Assembly (NCBI GenBank): GCA_963573385.1
Contig: CAUYLG010059294.1
Location: forward strand, 1-64,000
DNA: 64,000 bases
Reading direction: 5' to 3'
Source of the DNA: Cacajao melanocephalus
Taxonomy: Eukaryota; Chordata; Mammalia; Primates; Pitheciidae
Numbering within the stretch: the first letter of the stretch is position 1; every line of letters starts with the position of its first letter. This document shows positions 12,741 to 22,805 of the stretch, piece by piece. The position numbers and the translations under genes are program-made. The notes under the pieces were generated by a model, which searched no databases, was not told the origin of the DNA, and saw nothing but the letters and a program-made list of their open reading frames with translations.

Positions 12741-13089
12741 TACTCTTGTGTGAAGGAAGAGAACTACAAAAAAATAGATTATCCAAAAAGGGTGAGGTAT
12801 AAGAGCAACACAGAGATACAAAGTAAATTTTCATTGATGGTGAAAATAACTTAAAATCCAAAAGTTTTTCCCATTTTTGGTATGCTATCCATACTAGTTA
12901 TTTAAGAAAATATTTCAAGGTATATTTTTGTGTTGACCATACTATTCACACAAACGTGAATATTGGAATATGTGTTTTTAGCTATACAAAAGGCTATCTA
13001 TGATGTATGGAAAAATTACTGAAAGTAATGTGGGAGTCTTATCTTTAAAAATATGAAAAATATGACTGAATTACACTGATTGAGTTTTT
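12741..13089. other. Unassigned sequence
   Basis: AT-rich, nothing recognisable. Confidence 0.4.
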
Positions 13090-13420
13090 TTCTGCAAAAA
13101 GGTTAAAATTTACACCACCACTGGAGATCTATTTAAGAGCATGTGGGTTAAACACACTGAATCTCCATCCCAAACACAGTAAGGCAGCTACAAGTCAAAC
13201 ATAATGACAGTGCTGATTAATTAGATACTCCTACCCCCCAGCACTTCAGAGTGATTTATGGAGACACATCTCTAGTCTGATCCATTGTGCTGACTGGATT
13301 AATGGAGTGAGCTAGAAAAATTCACTGGCAACAGTATCTGGCAGCCCAGGAAAACATTAACCCTTGGAGTTTTCTTATCTAGCCTATTGACAGAATATTA
13401 ATTATGACAAAACATACACA
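13090..13420. promoter_or_regulatory. Repeat-free homeodomain-site cluster: candidate enhancer
   Basis: A moderate-complexity island in AT-rich DNA. It contains GATTAATTAG (TAATTA at 13218-13223), GGATTAA (13296-13302, OTX/PITX-type) and ATATTAATTATG near 13396. There is no transposon similarity and no open frame. Regulatory role is inferred from motif clustering only. Confidence 0.35.
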
Positions 13421-14175
13421 TTTCACCAAATTATCTTTTGATAGCTTCGTTTATATTTGATACATAAATATAGCTGTACATATTGTGTTGAATATTTAGA
13501 TATATTGAAATTCCTTGCATTAGAAAGAAATTGCACATAAACATTTAAGAACAGGGTTAAACAGTGGATCCATTATGGAAAGGAAGCTTACTGAGCATGT
13601 ACTTTTCCTCTTTATTATATGCGTAGAGTCAGAGATTTCTTATGGAATGAAGAGAAGATAAGAATTGTTTTGCAAACAAAAACTATTCCCATTACATTAA
13701 GAAATTATGAATGTGTAAACTGCCTGGTGGTAGTGAATTCTGAAATAAAGAGTGATTCTGCTTGGGGGAGAAATGCCATTGATATATAAGCAATCAAACT
13801 AGAAATATTCTGAAGTGTGCCTAATCAGAAGTGAGCATATTAGCACATAAATTGCTTCTGGTGTATATAAATGAAACATCATATATTATCTGAATCTCAA
13901 AATTAAAAAGCTTCGTAGAGCTATTTCAGCTCAGTATTTAAAGTTATATAAAATTAAAATTGAACCTTTCTTAAAATATCAAAAACAATTATGAGGTATA
14001 TCATATAACTTCAGCTTTTAATTATTTTTGTGGCATTTGATCCATCCCAGTCACATTTTCTAGATGTGTTATGTTAAACACATGGAAACACAACTTGTAA
14101 GTAGACATGGTTTAAAGGGATCTCGGAAAAATGTGTCTTTCAATTAGGAGCAAATGATAGAACCAAGTAGTAAAC
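13421..14175. other. AT-rich unassigned sequence
   Basis: Nothing recognisable beyond AT-rich background. Confidence 0.4.
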
Positions 14176-14340
14176 TATTTTTTATTCTTTTTCAACTTTT
14201 ATTTTAGTTTCAGTGGGTACATGTACTGGAGTGTTACGTGGGTAAATTGCATCTTGCTGGGGTTAGGTGTACAAGTGATTTTGTCACCCAGCATAGTCCT
14301 TGATACATAGTTTTCAACCCTCATCCTCCAACTACCAAGT
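14176..14340 (-). mobile_element. L1 3'-UTR fragment (L1MA/L1PB age)
   Basis: CTTTTATTTTAGTTTCAGTG, GGGTACATGTACTGG, GTGGGTAAATTGCATCTTGC, TTTTGTCACCCAGCATAGTC and TTTTCAACCCTCATCCTCC match, in order, the reverse complement of an older L1 3' end. Only ~165 bp remain. Confidence 0.85.
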
Positions 14341-14811
14341 AATAAATTCTTAATCAAGTAACTCTTCCATACATTGAAACCAAATTTTAAAAAGATTAAA
14401 ATATTTATAAAAACTATTTTCATTAGCATAGTAAGTTTTAAGTAGTATAAAAACTTACTATAGGTTAACAGTGTAGAAAGGATAATGCAAGGACAGTTGC
14501 AAACATGTGGATAATCTAAAGAAGACTGCTTACCTCTCTGATGACTCAAGGTTCACATTTAGAGGGATTAGATTGTTTGTTGTGGATTTTCTTCATTCTA
14601 ATGATGGTGCAAAAGAAAGGAAATGTAAAACTAACCAAGTCTAAGTGCATAAATTTTTATTTCTCAATCCCACAGCGAATGGAAATTTAATGTCAGGCTT
14701 TCATGCTCCTAGATATATTATGCCTCATGAAACCAATATGTCAGATCAAAGCTGCTGTCTTACGTTTACCATGTTGGAGCATCTGATAGTTCTGGAAGGG
14801 GAGCCGTATGT
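14341..14811. other. Unassigned sequence
   Basis: No repeat recognised. Short frames on both strands are within chance expectation. Confidence 0.4.
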
Positions 14812-15024
14812 CAGTGGTTCTCAACTGGGATGATCTTTGGTTCACAAGAGCACATTATTCACTGTTTAACATTGTTATTTGTCCAAAGGAGGAATGTACT
14901 ACTGGTTACTAGTGAGTAGAGCCTAGGGATGTTGATAAACATCCTACAATGTGTAAAGTAGCCCTCCCACAACAGAATTAATTATGCAGCCCCAAACATC
15001 AATAATGCAGGTTGAGAAACCCTG
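14812..15024 (+). mobile_element. MER5A-type hAT DNA transposon remnant
   Basis: Starts CAGTGGTTCTCAACTGGGAT and ends GGTTGAGAAACCCTG, the MER5A terminal inverted repeats. Internal blocks GAGTAGAGCCTAGGGATG, AAACATCCTACAATGTG and CCTCCCACAACAGAATTAAT also match. This is a nonautonomous Charlie-type element of ~213 bp, close to full length. Part of it (14872-14912 and 14932-14950) was copied 870 bp downstream, see 15743-15802. Confidence 0.93.
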
Positions 15025-15324
15025 TCCAAGGTAGAATACACTTAAATAATTTTATCTAAACTTTTCAAACAAACTTATTAATGTTGAAAATCATCTCTAA
15101 AAAGAAAATTAAGATTTGCTGGTGAGTTGTCACAAAAAGCAGTAGTTTTTACTTAGGAATTCGAGAGTATCCTGAAAACTAGAAACGTGAGCATATATCG
15201 TCACTAACACAGACTCAAGATACTAAGAGACACTGAAAATGAACACAGAATTGTTGAATAAATTTATAAATTAATATTCTATATGTGGAACTTTTGAATT
15301 TGAGTATTTAGACATCGAAGACCA
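15025..15324. other. Unassigned sequence
   Basis: AT-rich, nothing recognised. The last five bases (GACCA, 15320-15324) are the probable left target duplication of the LTR that follows. Confidence 0.4.
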
Positions 15325-15679
15325 TGTATTAGTTCCTTTTTATGCTGCTGATAAAGACATACTCGCGACTGGGAAGAAAAAGAGGTTTAATTTGACTTAT
15401 ACTTCCGTATGGCTGAAGAGGCCTCCGAATCATGGCAGGAGATGAAAGGCACTTCTTATATGGCAGCAACAAGACAAAATGAGGAAGATGCAAAAGCAGA
15501 AATTCCTGATAAAACCATCAGATCTTCTGAGACTTATTCATTACCACAAGGACAGTATGGGTGAAGCCGCCCCCATGATTCAAATTGTCTCCCACCAGGT
15601 CCCTCCAGCAACACATGAGAGTTATGGGAGTACAATTCAAGATGAGATTTGGGTGAGTATACAGAACTAAACCATATCA
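15325..15679 (-). mobile_element. Solo LTR, MST/THE1-type (MaLR)
   Basis: Reverse complement of a MaLR LTR. TGTATTAGTTCC..TTTATGCTGCTGATAAAGAC, GCCTCCGAATCATGGCAGG, GCCCCCATGATTCAAATTG and CAAGATGAGATTTGGGTGAG lead to AACCATATCA. The ends are TG/CA. Flanks GACCA (15320-15324) and GATCA (15680-15684) are a 5-bp target duplication with one mismatch, the ERV hallmark. No internal retroviral sequence remains in the window. Confidence 0.93.
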
Positions 15680-16130
15680 GATCATATATGTGTGTGTGTG
15701 TGTATATATATATGTACGATGATATACGATGTGTATAAATATTTGTTATTTGTCCAAAGGAGGAATGTACTACTGGTTACTAGTTGATAAACATCCTACA
15801 ATCTGTACTAGTAGTACAAATTATGTATAAATATATACACATCGTATATCATTGTTGTGTGTATATACACATCGTATATATATATATATATATACACATC
15901 GTATATACACATTGTATATCACTGTTGTGTATGAGTGTGTGTGTATATATACACACACACATATGATCTGATATATGTGTGTGTATGTGTGTGTATATAT
16001 ATTCATACATACATATATATACAGATGGACACACACATATATATCCATATATATACACACATACACATACACACATAGATCATAAATGTGTGTGTATATA
16101 TATATACACACACACACATACACACAACAA

Positions 16131-16164
<34 letters not shown>

Positions 16165-16285
16165 CACACACATACACACACACACACAGACACACAACAA
16201 TGATATACGATGTGTATGTATTTGACCACAATTCCCTATGTTTAGATATACTCTAAGACCATATATATATACTCTAAGACCATAC
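15680..16285. repeat. Scrambled TA/TG/CA microsatellite with direct and inverted copies
   Basis: Alternating purine-pyrimidine tracts are interspersed with short unique words that recur. GATATACGATGTGTAT occurs at 15721-15736 and 16202-16217. Its inverted form lies in 15835-15860, giving a 26-bp perfect inverted repeat with 16192-16217. The LTR/flank junction 15674-15694 recurs inverted at 15952-15974, one AT unit shorter. At the right end a 21-bp-period tandem (16247-16263 and 16268-16284) is present. Long frames here are repeat artefacts. Such sequence can form Z-DNA and cruciforms. Confidence 0.9.
15743..15802 (+). repeat. Templated copy of the MER5A segment, with a 19-nt internal deletion
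   Basis: Bases 15743-15783 are identical to 14872-14912 (41/41). Bases 15784-15802 are identical to 14932-14950 (19/19). Source bases 14913-14931 are absent. The copy is embedded in the microsatellite tract, so it is a secondary insertion of local sequence rather than an independent MER5A. Confidence 0.95.
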
Positions 16286-16917
16286 TAAGTACCAGGAAAA
16301 TATTTTATGTCATTCCGCAATGCTGAGACTATGAATGGTACTTGAAAAAAGAAATTCATAAGCCTTTTAATGCAAAGGATTATTAAAAAAATCACGTTAA
16401 AGGAATAAATACCTTTATTGAATACATGACTGAAGTCAAAATCATGTGCATGAGGCAAAAACTTTGCATTATATTTTCTAATTAGCTAACATACTTCCAA
16501 GTCAAATTCCTCATCTCTTAAATAATTAGTAGGCTCTATTTAGCAGAAAATAGACTCCAAAGGGTCACCTTCTAATTATTATAGATAACCAATTTGAGAC
16601 GTTTATATGGCTTCTAACTTCAACTCTTCAAATTTCAACATTTAAGTTTTATTATTGTAGTCTGTGTAAAATGGCTCCTCAGTTGAGCAGATTGTTTCAT
16701 GTTTCAAATCTATCACATTTTTTTGAATTCAAATCTAGCCCCAATTTAGTCAAATCAAATTAAGTTAAATCTAGCCTTTCGTAGCTATTCCAGCTCACAA
16801 AAATTTTTTTTACTCAGAACTCATAGAATTTAAAATTTTCAGTATTCATTTTGGCACTTAATCGTATACTGCCTCACTTTTTTTTTTCTTGACTAATTCT
16901 TATTTATTTAATTTTGT
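16286..16917. other. AT-rich unassigned sequence
   Basis: No recognisable element. Confidence 0.4.
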
Positions 16918-17002
16918 ATCTTCCTAGTCAGATTACAAACCTCAGGAGGCAGAGACCATATCATAAATACCTGTTCTAAGGATAAAAGCTTAGTAAATGT
17001 TA
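16918..17002 (+). repeat. L2 3' terminus
   Basis: CAGATTACAAACCTCAGGAG then GGCAGAGACCATATCA and AAAGCTTAGTAAATGTTAGA follow the L2 3'-end pattern (TAGACTGTGAGCTCC..GGCAGGGACCATGTC..TAAATGTTTG). Confidence 0.6.
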
Positions 17003-17137
17003 GAGAAATGAAAGAAAAAAGATAAGAACAAAAGAAGGGAGCAAGAGAGACAAGAAGAAAAAAAGGAAGAGAAGAGGTGAAGGAAGGGAAGGAGGGATGA
17101 AAGGAGGGAGACAGCAATGGAGAAAAAGCCCTTTGTG
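17003..17137 (+). repeat. GA-rich (polypurine) low-complexity tract
   Basis: About 130 bp almost entirely A and G on the plus strand (GAAGGAAGGGAAGGAGGG-like). It directly follows the L2 3' end and may have grown from its short terminal repeat. The minus-strand frame 16908-17150 is an artefact of this composition. Confidence 0.85.
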
Positions 17138-17499
17138 TCTTCCTTCTCATGTTTTTCAGAAGTAAAATATTTTCCTAATGATTATTTAAATGAAAAGTAT
17201 TTCAGTTGGCTCTAATCCTTCTTAGAGATTCTAAAATTCACTGAACTTTGACCACAATTCCCTATGTTTAGATATTATAACATTTGGGGTTTCTTTGAGT
17301 TTTCACATTAGAGATCAATAATACTCAGCTCCAAATTAAGAGTACAAACCCAACTTCTGGGGAAGAAGGTTGACACGTGGGAGAGGGTTAATTTGAAAAA
17401 CATAAGAAACTGCTAACATCATTGCATATTTAGGGAAAAAAATCATAAAATAAAATAAAGGATAGCACCTGCAATCACAGTATGCTTCTTAAATCAGAT
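17138..17499. other. Unassigned sequence containing the source of a copied 29-mer
   Basis: No repeat recognised. Bases 17247-17275 are identical to 16221-16249 at the right edge of the scrambled microsatellite. Confidence 0.5.
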
Positions 17500-18080
17500 G
17501 CAAGCAAATTATTTCACTTTCTAGACCCTTAAATGTCTTCCTATTTCCTGGAAAATGAATTCCAATTCTTAAATTGCACAAGTAGTCCTTTCTTCCTCTT
17601 TCATTTCTTCCCTTTTTAGTCCCTAATTTAAATGCTGGCTTGAACAAAGCCAAATTTGGGTCACGTTTCAAACGCTCCAAACTGTTTCTTTCTGTTTTTT
17701 TGCACGTGCCCTTTAATCTCAACCCAGTTCCTGTGCCTCTTGGCCTCCAACACACACATAAAATGCATACACGCATACACACACATTTGTTGTCTGTTTC
17801 TTACTTCGTATCCAAACTTGTGTCACTTCCTGCAAGAACTTTTCCAAGGAGGATCCAGGCCTCCAGGTGAGGGTCACCTCTCTATGTTCCTCTCCATATC
17901 CTGCACTTCTTCCTCTCTGCTAATAGCACATGGGAATGAGATTGCATGCATCCCTGGAATGGAAGCTCTGTTAAGATCTTTTTGCTTTCTGTCCTCCTTG
18001 TATTCCTAGTAGCCAGTACTGAGTCAGGCACATGATGTTTTCAATACATATTTCTTCAACTGAATTAAAATGAACTGAAT
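17500..18080 (+). repeat. L2 element, plus orientation, diverged
   Basis: L2-like order: a C/T-rich body with GCACGTGCCCTTTAATC, AACTTTTCCAAGGAGGATCC, GGAATGGAAGCTCTGTTAAG, TGTATTCCTAGTAGCCAGTA, TGAGTCAGGCACATGATG and TTCAATACATATTTCTTC. It is interrupted by a short CA-rich patch at 17750-17785. Open frames of 97-117 codons on both strands match nothing and are not called as genes. Confidence 0.55.
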
Positions 18081-18534
18081 TGAATCCATTCATTAAATAC
18101 ATTGTTGGAGCTATGGAGATTTTTATTTTGATTAAAAGGAGAGCTGGAGATTTTTCTGGTGAAGGGTGGGGAGTTTTCTAAAGGTTGATGAACACCTGTG
18201 CTCAAATCTTCCTAACTTCTCAATACCTTTCCTCTGTAAAGGAATTCATTTTCCTTTTTACCTAGATCTTTTCACTTATAAGAATTAGCTTAAGACAGAT
18301 TGCCAAACATCCTATGGTCCCTCAGGATTTTTACATCTGCTGTTTCATAACTCACCTTCTTTCAATCTTAACAATATTTTCTGCTCTTAAATGGCAATCT
18401 TTCTATAAAAAGATAATCTATAATTTGTTCTGTACTTAATATTACAGGACATTTTCCTTTTCACAGCATTCTTTTCTCAAGATGTTTCTCTTTATAAAGT
18501 TTTTCTTTTCCTTCTAAACACTGGATTAATAATC
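18081..18534. other. Unassigned sequence
   Basis: Pyrimidine-rich, nothing recognisable. Confidence 0.35.
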
Positions 18535-18870
18535 ATTGGTAGAAACGTTGAAAGACAAAGAAATGTAAGTAAATAATGATTAAACATAATTCCAATATCC
18601 AGAGATGATCACTGATAACATTTTGCTGCAATTTGCTTTCTATTTCTTTTCTATGCATATATTTTTACACAGTTAAGATCATACTGGGCAAATAAATTAT
18701 ATTCTGCATTTTAAAAATAGTTTTATATCATAAGCATTGCCCTATACCATTATCTTTGTACACATAATTTTAAATGACTGCATAATGCTATTACGTGAAT
18801 ATATCACAATTCACTTCCTAGTTTCCTCATTAGTGGCCATTTAGAATTCTCCATGCTTTTACAGTTGCTC
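18535..18870 (-). mobile_element. Old L1 (L1M-class) 3' region
   Basis: ATAATTCCAATATCCAGAGA, TGATCACTGATAACATTTTG, CTATGCATATATTTTTACAC, AAGATCATACTGGGCA, GACTGCATAATGCTATTACG and GGCCATTTAGAATTCTCC follow the reverse-complement order typical of old mammalian L1 3' ends. Diverged; boundaries approximate. Confidence 0.6.
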
Positions 18871-19194
18871 CTCCCTTCAGGAAACAGAGGCTGCAGAACC
18901 CCATATGTCATTGTGCTTGGATGGGTTTCTTTTTTTCTTCCTTGTTCATGTAACTTGCTATACAGCGGTTGCTTCCATTCAATGACACTATTTAGGAAAC
19001 TGTCCTAGAAGTGCATGAGTAACAAAACTGGGAATTTGAGGGAAGAACTGTGTCTTCTTCTGCCTTATACATTGCTGATAAATTCAGTTATGATTCAGGA
19101 AACTATATTGAGTCACTTAATTCGCTTAAAGCGCTTCTCAGATTCAGTGAAATAGAAAGCCTAAAATTGCTGGCAGGCGAAGATGTTGTTGTAG
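18871..19194. other. Unassigned sequence
   Basis: No recognised repeat. It ends at an in-frame TAG (19192-19194) preceding the open stretch below. Confidence 0.35.
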
Positions 19195-19614
19195 CTCATT
19201 ATTTTTAAGGGAGTAGGAGACTTTCTGCACTGCTTGCCTGAGAATCGATCATTCCAGAAGTATAAAAGATATAATGACTGCATAGCAGTAACTTGGTATG
19301 GCAGTAATACCAATAACGATGTTAAACTGAATAGGTCTCAGTATTCCAAAGGGATGCAGACACTGGAACAGGTTTTTCCACAACCTGGTAAATTATACAA
19401 AAATCCATTAAAGTGTCTATACAATGAACTTTTTAAAATGGACGTATTCTTGGCAAAAAGGTCAGTAACATGTCTGTTAAGAAAAGTCATTTATGCCAAC
19501 GATTTGCTTCTAGTATTGATGAGAAAGAAGAAGCCAAATGACTGGACTAAATGGCTTTTGCCGTTTGACCTTTCAGGTTGGGGTGAAAAGAAACCCAAAT
19601 GCCCAAAATGCTGA
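19195..19614 (+). pseudogene. 140-codon open stretch; possible piggyBac-type transposase fragment (tentative)
   Basis: The longest open stretch not explained by a known repeat. It has no upstream ATG near its start; the first possible start used is a TTG at 19234, so a real start is unlikely. The peptide segment PENRSF..NDCIAVTWYG, followed by FPQPGKLY and LYNELFKMD, loosely resembles the C-terminal half of piggyBac-like (PGBD) transposases. Those carry NR, then N-E-I-x-x-V-R-W, then PQP, then YN..MGG-D. The spacing is wrong, the MGG is missing, and no TTAA-flanked ends were found. An open stretch of this length is about what chance gives in 64 kb of AT-rich DNA. If it is a remnant, it is inactive. 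Confidence 0.2.
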
Positions 19615-21227
19615 ATTACAGTGTTTTGATGATGAAACACCCTTCCTCAGTCTTGAGTGCTATATTCCCATTAAAAGATGAGGTGCATAATTTTCATATT
19701 AAGAACACATTAATCATGATTTTCTGTTTTTGGGATATTGCATTTTCTCATCAACAACAAAAAAATCTACAAAAGGTTACAAAAAGCTCCACCTTCATTC
19801 ATATAGTTAGACTGGAGTTAAGAACTCTATCTCTATTAAAGGAAGCAATGGAAGTAATAGGAAGAACCATGATGTTAAATTTAAGCCTGGGGCTTTGACT
19901 CTCCTGTGGAATGGACAGGAAGGTCTCTGAGTAGAGGTAGGATACAATGGGGGAGGAGAAAAAAATGACATCTACTTAGGCATGCAGAGCAGAAGGAAGC
20001 AGCATCCAGGAGGAGTATGAACACCAGTTTTAGTCCAGAAAATAGGTGCCCCAAAGAACGCTATGAGGTGCCAGAGCTGGGGATTGTTGCAGATCGAGTG
20101 TGTGTTGACTGAAGTTTCCACAGCAGATGGCCAAATGGGCAGGTGGGTTTCTGAGAGGACGCTCCTTGGCCTTTACCCACATTCTCCACGTACCTGGGAT
20201 CGCAGATGGCAGTACCAGCTGGCAAATGAAAAGATGCAGTTTATGTGTTTCATTTGCTCTCATAAATTATAGAGAGCAAAGTCCATCTTTCATGTAAAAA
20301 ACTCATTCTCAACACATGTATATTACTTACCTCTGATGTTTTACTTAAGTATGTCAGAGATTGTATTTTTGTTCAACTTTTTTTAGAAATTATAATTTTT
20401 CATTTTTTTAGATTATAGATGTTTTTGAATTACATAATATTTTAACTCTTGAGCAACTAAGAGAATTGAAACAAAATTCCCAAGGGAAAAAAAGAAACAA
20501 AATCTAATTTTATGCTTAAATTATCTGTAATCACAAAAGAAAGAGTTTGAACTGAAAATCTAAACATTTTTAGAAATTCAGAAAGGAATTGTTGTTTAAC
20601 TTCTAATAATTCTCAAAGAAATACTTTATTATTAGGTATTATTGTATAAAAATGCCTTTCCATGTATTCAAAAATAGTTTTAAATATTTAATATTAACAT
20701 TTTAGTTGTGTAGATGAAACATATAGATATAAATGGGAATGGTATCATAAAATAGTTTTTGTTTTAACCAAATAGTATTTATTGATATTTGCTGAAGCAT
20801 GCTTTTAGAAAATGTCTATCTAAGCATAAATGCTTTCAAAGGGCTTACAGTTTGGTTGAGAAGACAGAACACATAAAGGACCCAACCAAAAGCATCTTCT
20901 GAAGAGGCAGGACAGGAGAAAATTAATATAGAGTAAAATAAGTTTTGTTTAAAATGATGAGGAAGTAATGGGAATATCCCAATTAGCTAATTTGCTATTA
21001 ATAACAGATTTTTAAGAAAAGCAAAAACGGAATGTCTTTACTTTCCTTAAAATAGAAATCCAGTTTATCATGTCAAACTGCATGGAATCAATAATTAATT
21101 GCATTTTAAAATCCAAATAAGAACATTTAAATGTGATTTTCCTTGTCAACCTAAAAAATGCCACATATGTACTTAAAAAATGCCTGTTATACATAGAAAT
21201 GTATCATGCACGTGAGTCCAAAAAGAT
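19615..21227. other. Unassigned sequence
   Basis: 19900-20272 has higher GC, with short open frames on both strands (20063-20272 plus, 20030-20263 minus) that match nothing recognised. 20770-20960 has a faint L2-like phrase (AAAGGGCTTACAGTTTGG). The rest is AT-rich background. Confidence 0.35.
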
Positions 21228-21415
21228 AAGGTGACTTTGCTCCCCTAGGGGACAATTGATAATGTCTGGACATGTTTTTGGTTGTCACAACTGGGAAGAA
21301 GGATGTGTAGAGGCTGAGGGTGCTGCTACATTTTGATAATGCACAATACAGCCCCCCACAGCAAAGAATTATCCAATTCAAAATATCAGTAGTGACAAGG
21401 TTGAGAAATTCAGTT
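21228..21415 (+). mobile_element. MER5A-type hAT DNA transposon remnant
   Basis: CCCCTAGGGGACAATTGATA, ATGTCTGGACATGTTTTTGG, TTGTCACAACTGGGAAGA, CAGCAAAGAATTATCCAATT and AAGGTTGAGAAATTCAG match MER5A in order. The first ~20 bases are degraded. This second copy retains central sequence that the copy at 14812 has lost. Confidence 0.9.
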
Positions 21416-21957
21416 TTGTCCTCATAAACAATTGCCAAACACTTAACGGAAAGATTGGTCAAAAAATTTACAAATGTCTGGAATACGAGAGATCAGGCTG
21501 TTCTGCAAACACATGTACACTTTAGAGAAAATTAAATTACTTTTTAAAAAGTTGTCAAATTCCTCTTCAATGCAACCCCACTTTTTGAGTAGTTTTCAAA
21601 AACTCCCTCAAAATATACCTTTACTCTGGTCACGGGAGTCTCTTTAGTGTCTTACAAATATGGTATGGTCGTATTTCAAACTGCTACACTATTTCTATTG
21701 TTCTTTTACCTTGAACAATTTATCTTTTCCTGTACCTTTCTTTTCTTTTGAATATTTTATATCTTCTGGAAGCTGGGTAAAATGCTTAAAAATAAAACTA
21801 GACTTTTGTGCATGTATTATTTCTGCCAGGTAATTTGCATTAATCATTGCCCATAGTCCTCTGTTGTTTCATGTCTTGCTTTTTATCAGGAACTGGGCAT
21901 CATTGGTAATCAGTATGCTTCTTTCAGTATCTTACACAGACTGGCATATGTAGTAAG
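21416..21957. other. Unassigned sequence
   Basis: No repeat recognised. The final GTAAG (21953-21957) is the left target duplication of the LTR that follows. Confidence 0.4.
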
Positions 21958-22322
21958 TAATATGTTTGGCTCTGTGTCCTCACCCAAATCTCATGTCAAA
22001 TTGCAATCCCCACATGTCAAGGAAGGAACCTGGTGGGAGGTGATTGGATTATGGGGGCGTTTTCCCCAATGCTGTTCTCATGACAGTGAGTGAGTTTTTA
22101 AGAGATCTGATGGTTTAAAAGTGTGGCACTTCCCCTTCGAATTCTGTCTCTCACCTGTCACCACATAGGACGTGCTTGCTTCTCCTTAGTCTGCGGCCAT
22201 GATTGTAAGTTCCCTGAGGCCTTCCCAGCCATGCCAAACTGTGAGTCAATTAAACCTCTTTCCTTTATAAATTACCCAGTCTCGTGTAGTTATTTAGAGC
22301 AATGTGAAAATGGACTAATACA
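21958..22322 (+). mobile_element. Solo LTR, MST/THE1-type (MaLR), with 5-bp target duplication
   Basis: A complete MaLR LTR: TATGTTTGGCTCTGTGTCC, CACCCAAATCTCATGTCA, ACCTGGTGGGAGGTGATTGG, GTTCTCATGACAGTGAGTGA, CAATTAAACCTCTTTCC and TTACCCAGTCTCGTG, ending GGACTAATACA. Exact GTAAG duplications at 21953-21957 and 22323-22327 fix the boundaries. The open frame 22123-22326 is LTR-internal and not a gene. Same family as the LTR at 15325, opposite orientation. Confidence 0.96.
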
Positions 22323-22604
22323 GTAAGCATTTATTAAATTCTCATTTTATGCACTTATTCCTTTATAGTGATAGGAAAACAAAAAGGGAGGAAAGGTAAG
22401 GAGAAAAGTAAAGAAAGGTCCTGTACCAAGTTTAATAATTTTTTTCAGTGATTTTTGCTCATGTGTCATCTCTCTTATAATTTAATCTAATTAACTTTTG
22501 TTTAGCAGTATCTCAATCTTTATGGATATTAAATTAAGTTACTATTTCTTAAGAAATACCAATCTACTAAGAAACTATTATTTCTATATACCCTGTATAC
22601 CCAG
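22323..22604. other. Unassigned sequence
   Basis: AT-rich; begins with the right GTAAG target duplication. Confidence 0.4.
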
Positions 22605-22805
22605 GGTTTGACTTTGAGTCATCTGCTTATTGACAGTGTGACATTTGGAGAAGTTTTCTGACTTGAAATGTTTCATCTGGCTTACGGGAGTATCAGCAGT
22701 GACCAGTTCAGATGGCCATGATGATGACTAAATGAGATAATCAATGTGAAGGGCTTAGAATAGTGCCAAGCAAAGAATGAGAGCTCAGTACACGTTGCAT
22801 AGCCT
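22605..22805 (-). repeat. MIR element
   Basis: Reverse-complement MIR: TTTGACTTTGAGTCATCTGC, GTGTGACATTTGGAGAAGTT, TGTTTCATCTGGCTTACGG, GACTAAATGAGATAATCAAT, GTGAAGGGCTTAGAATAGTG and AGAGCTCAGTACACG. Confidence 0.75.

Noticed and set aside
15821..16231. 136-codon Tyr/Ile/Val/Cys-rich frame and overlapping frames on both strands
   Set aside because: Product of TA/TG/CA dinucleotide repeats.
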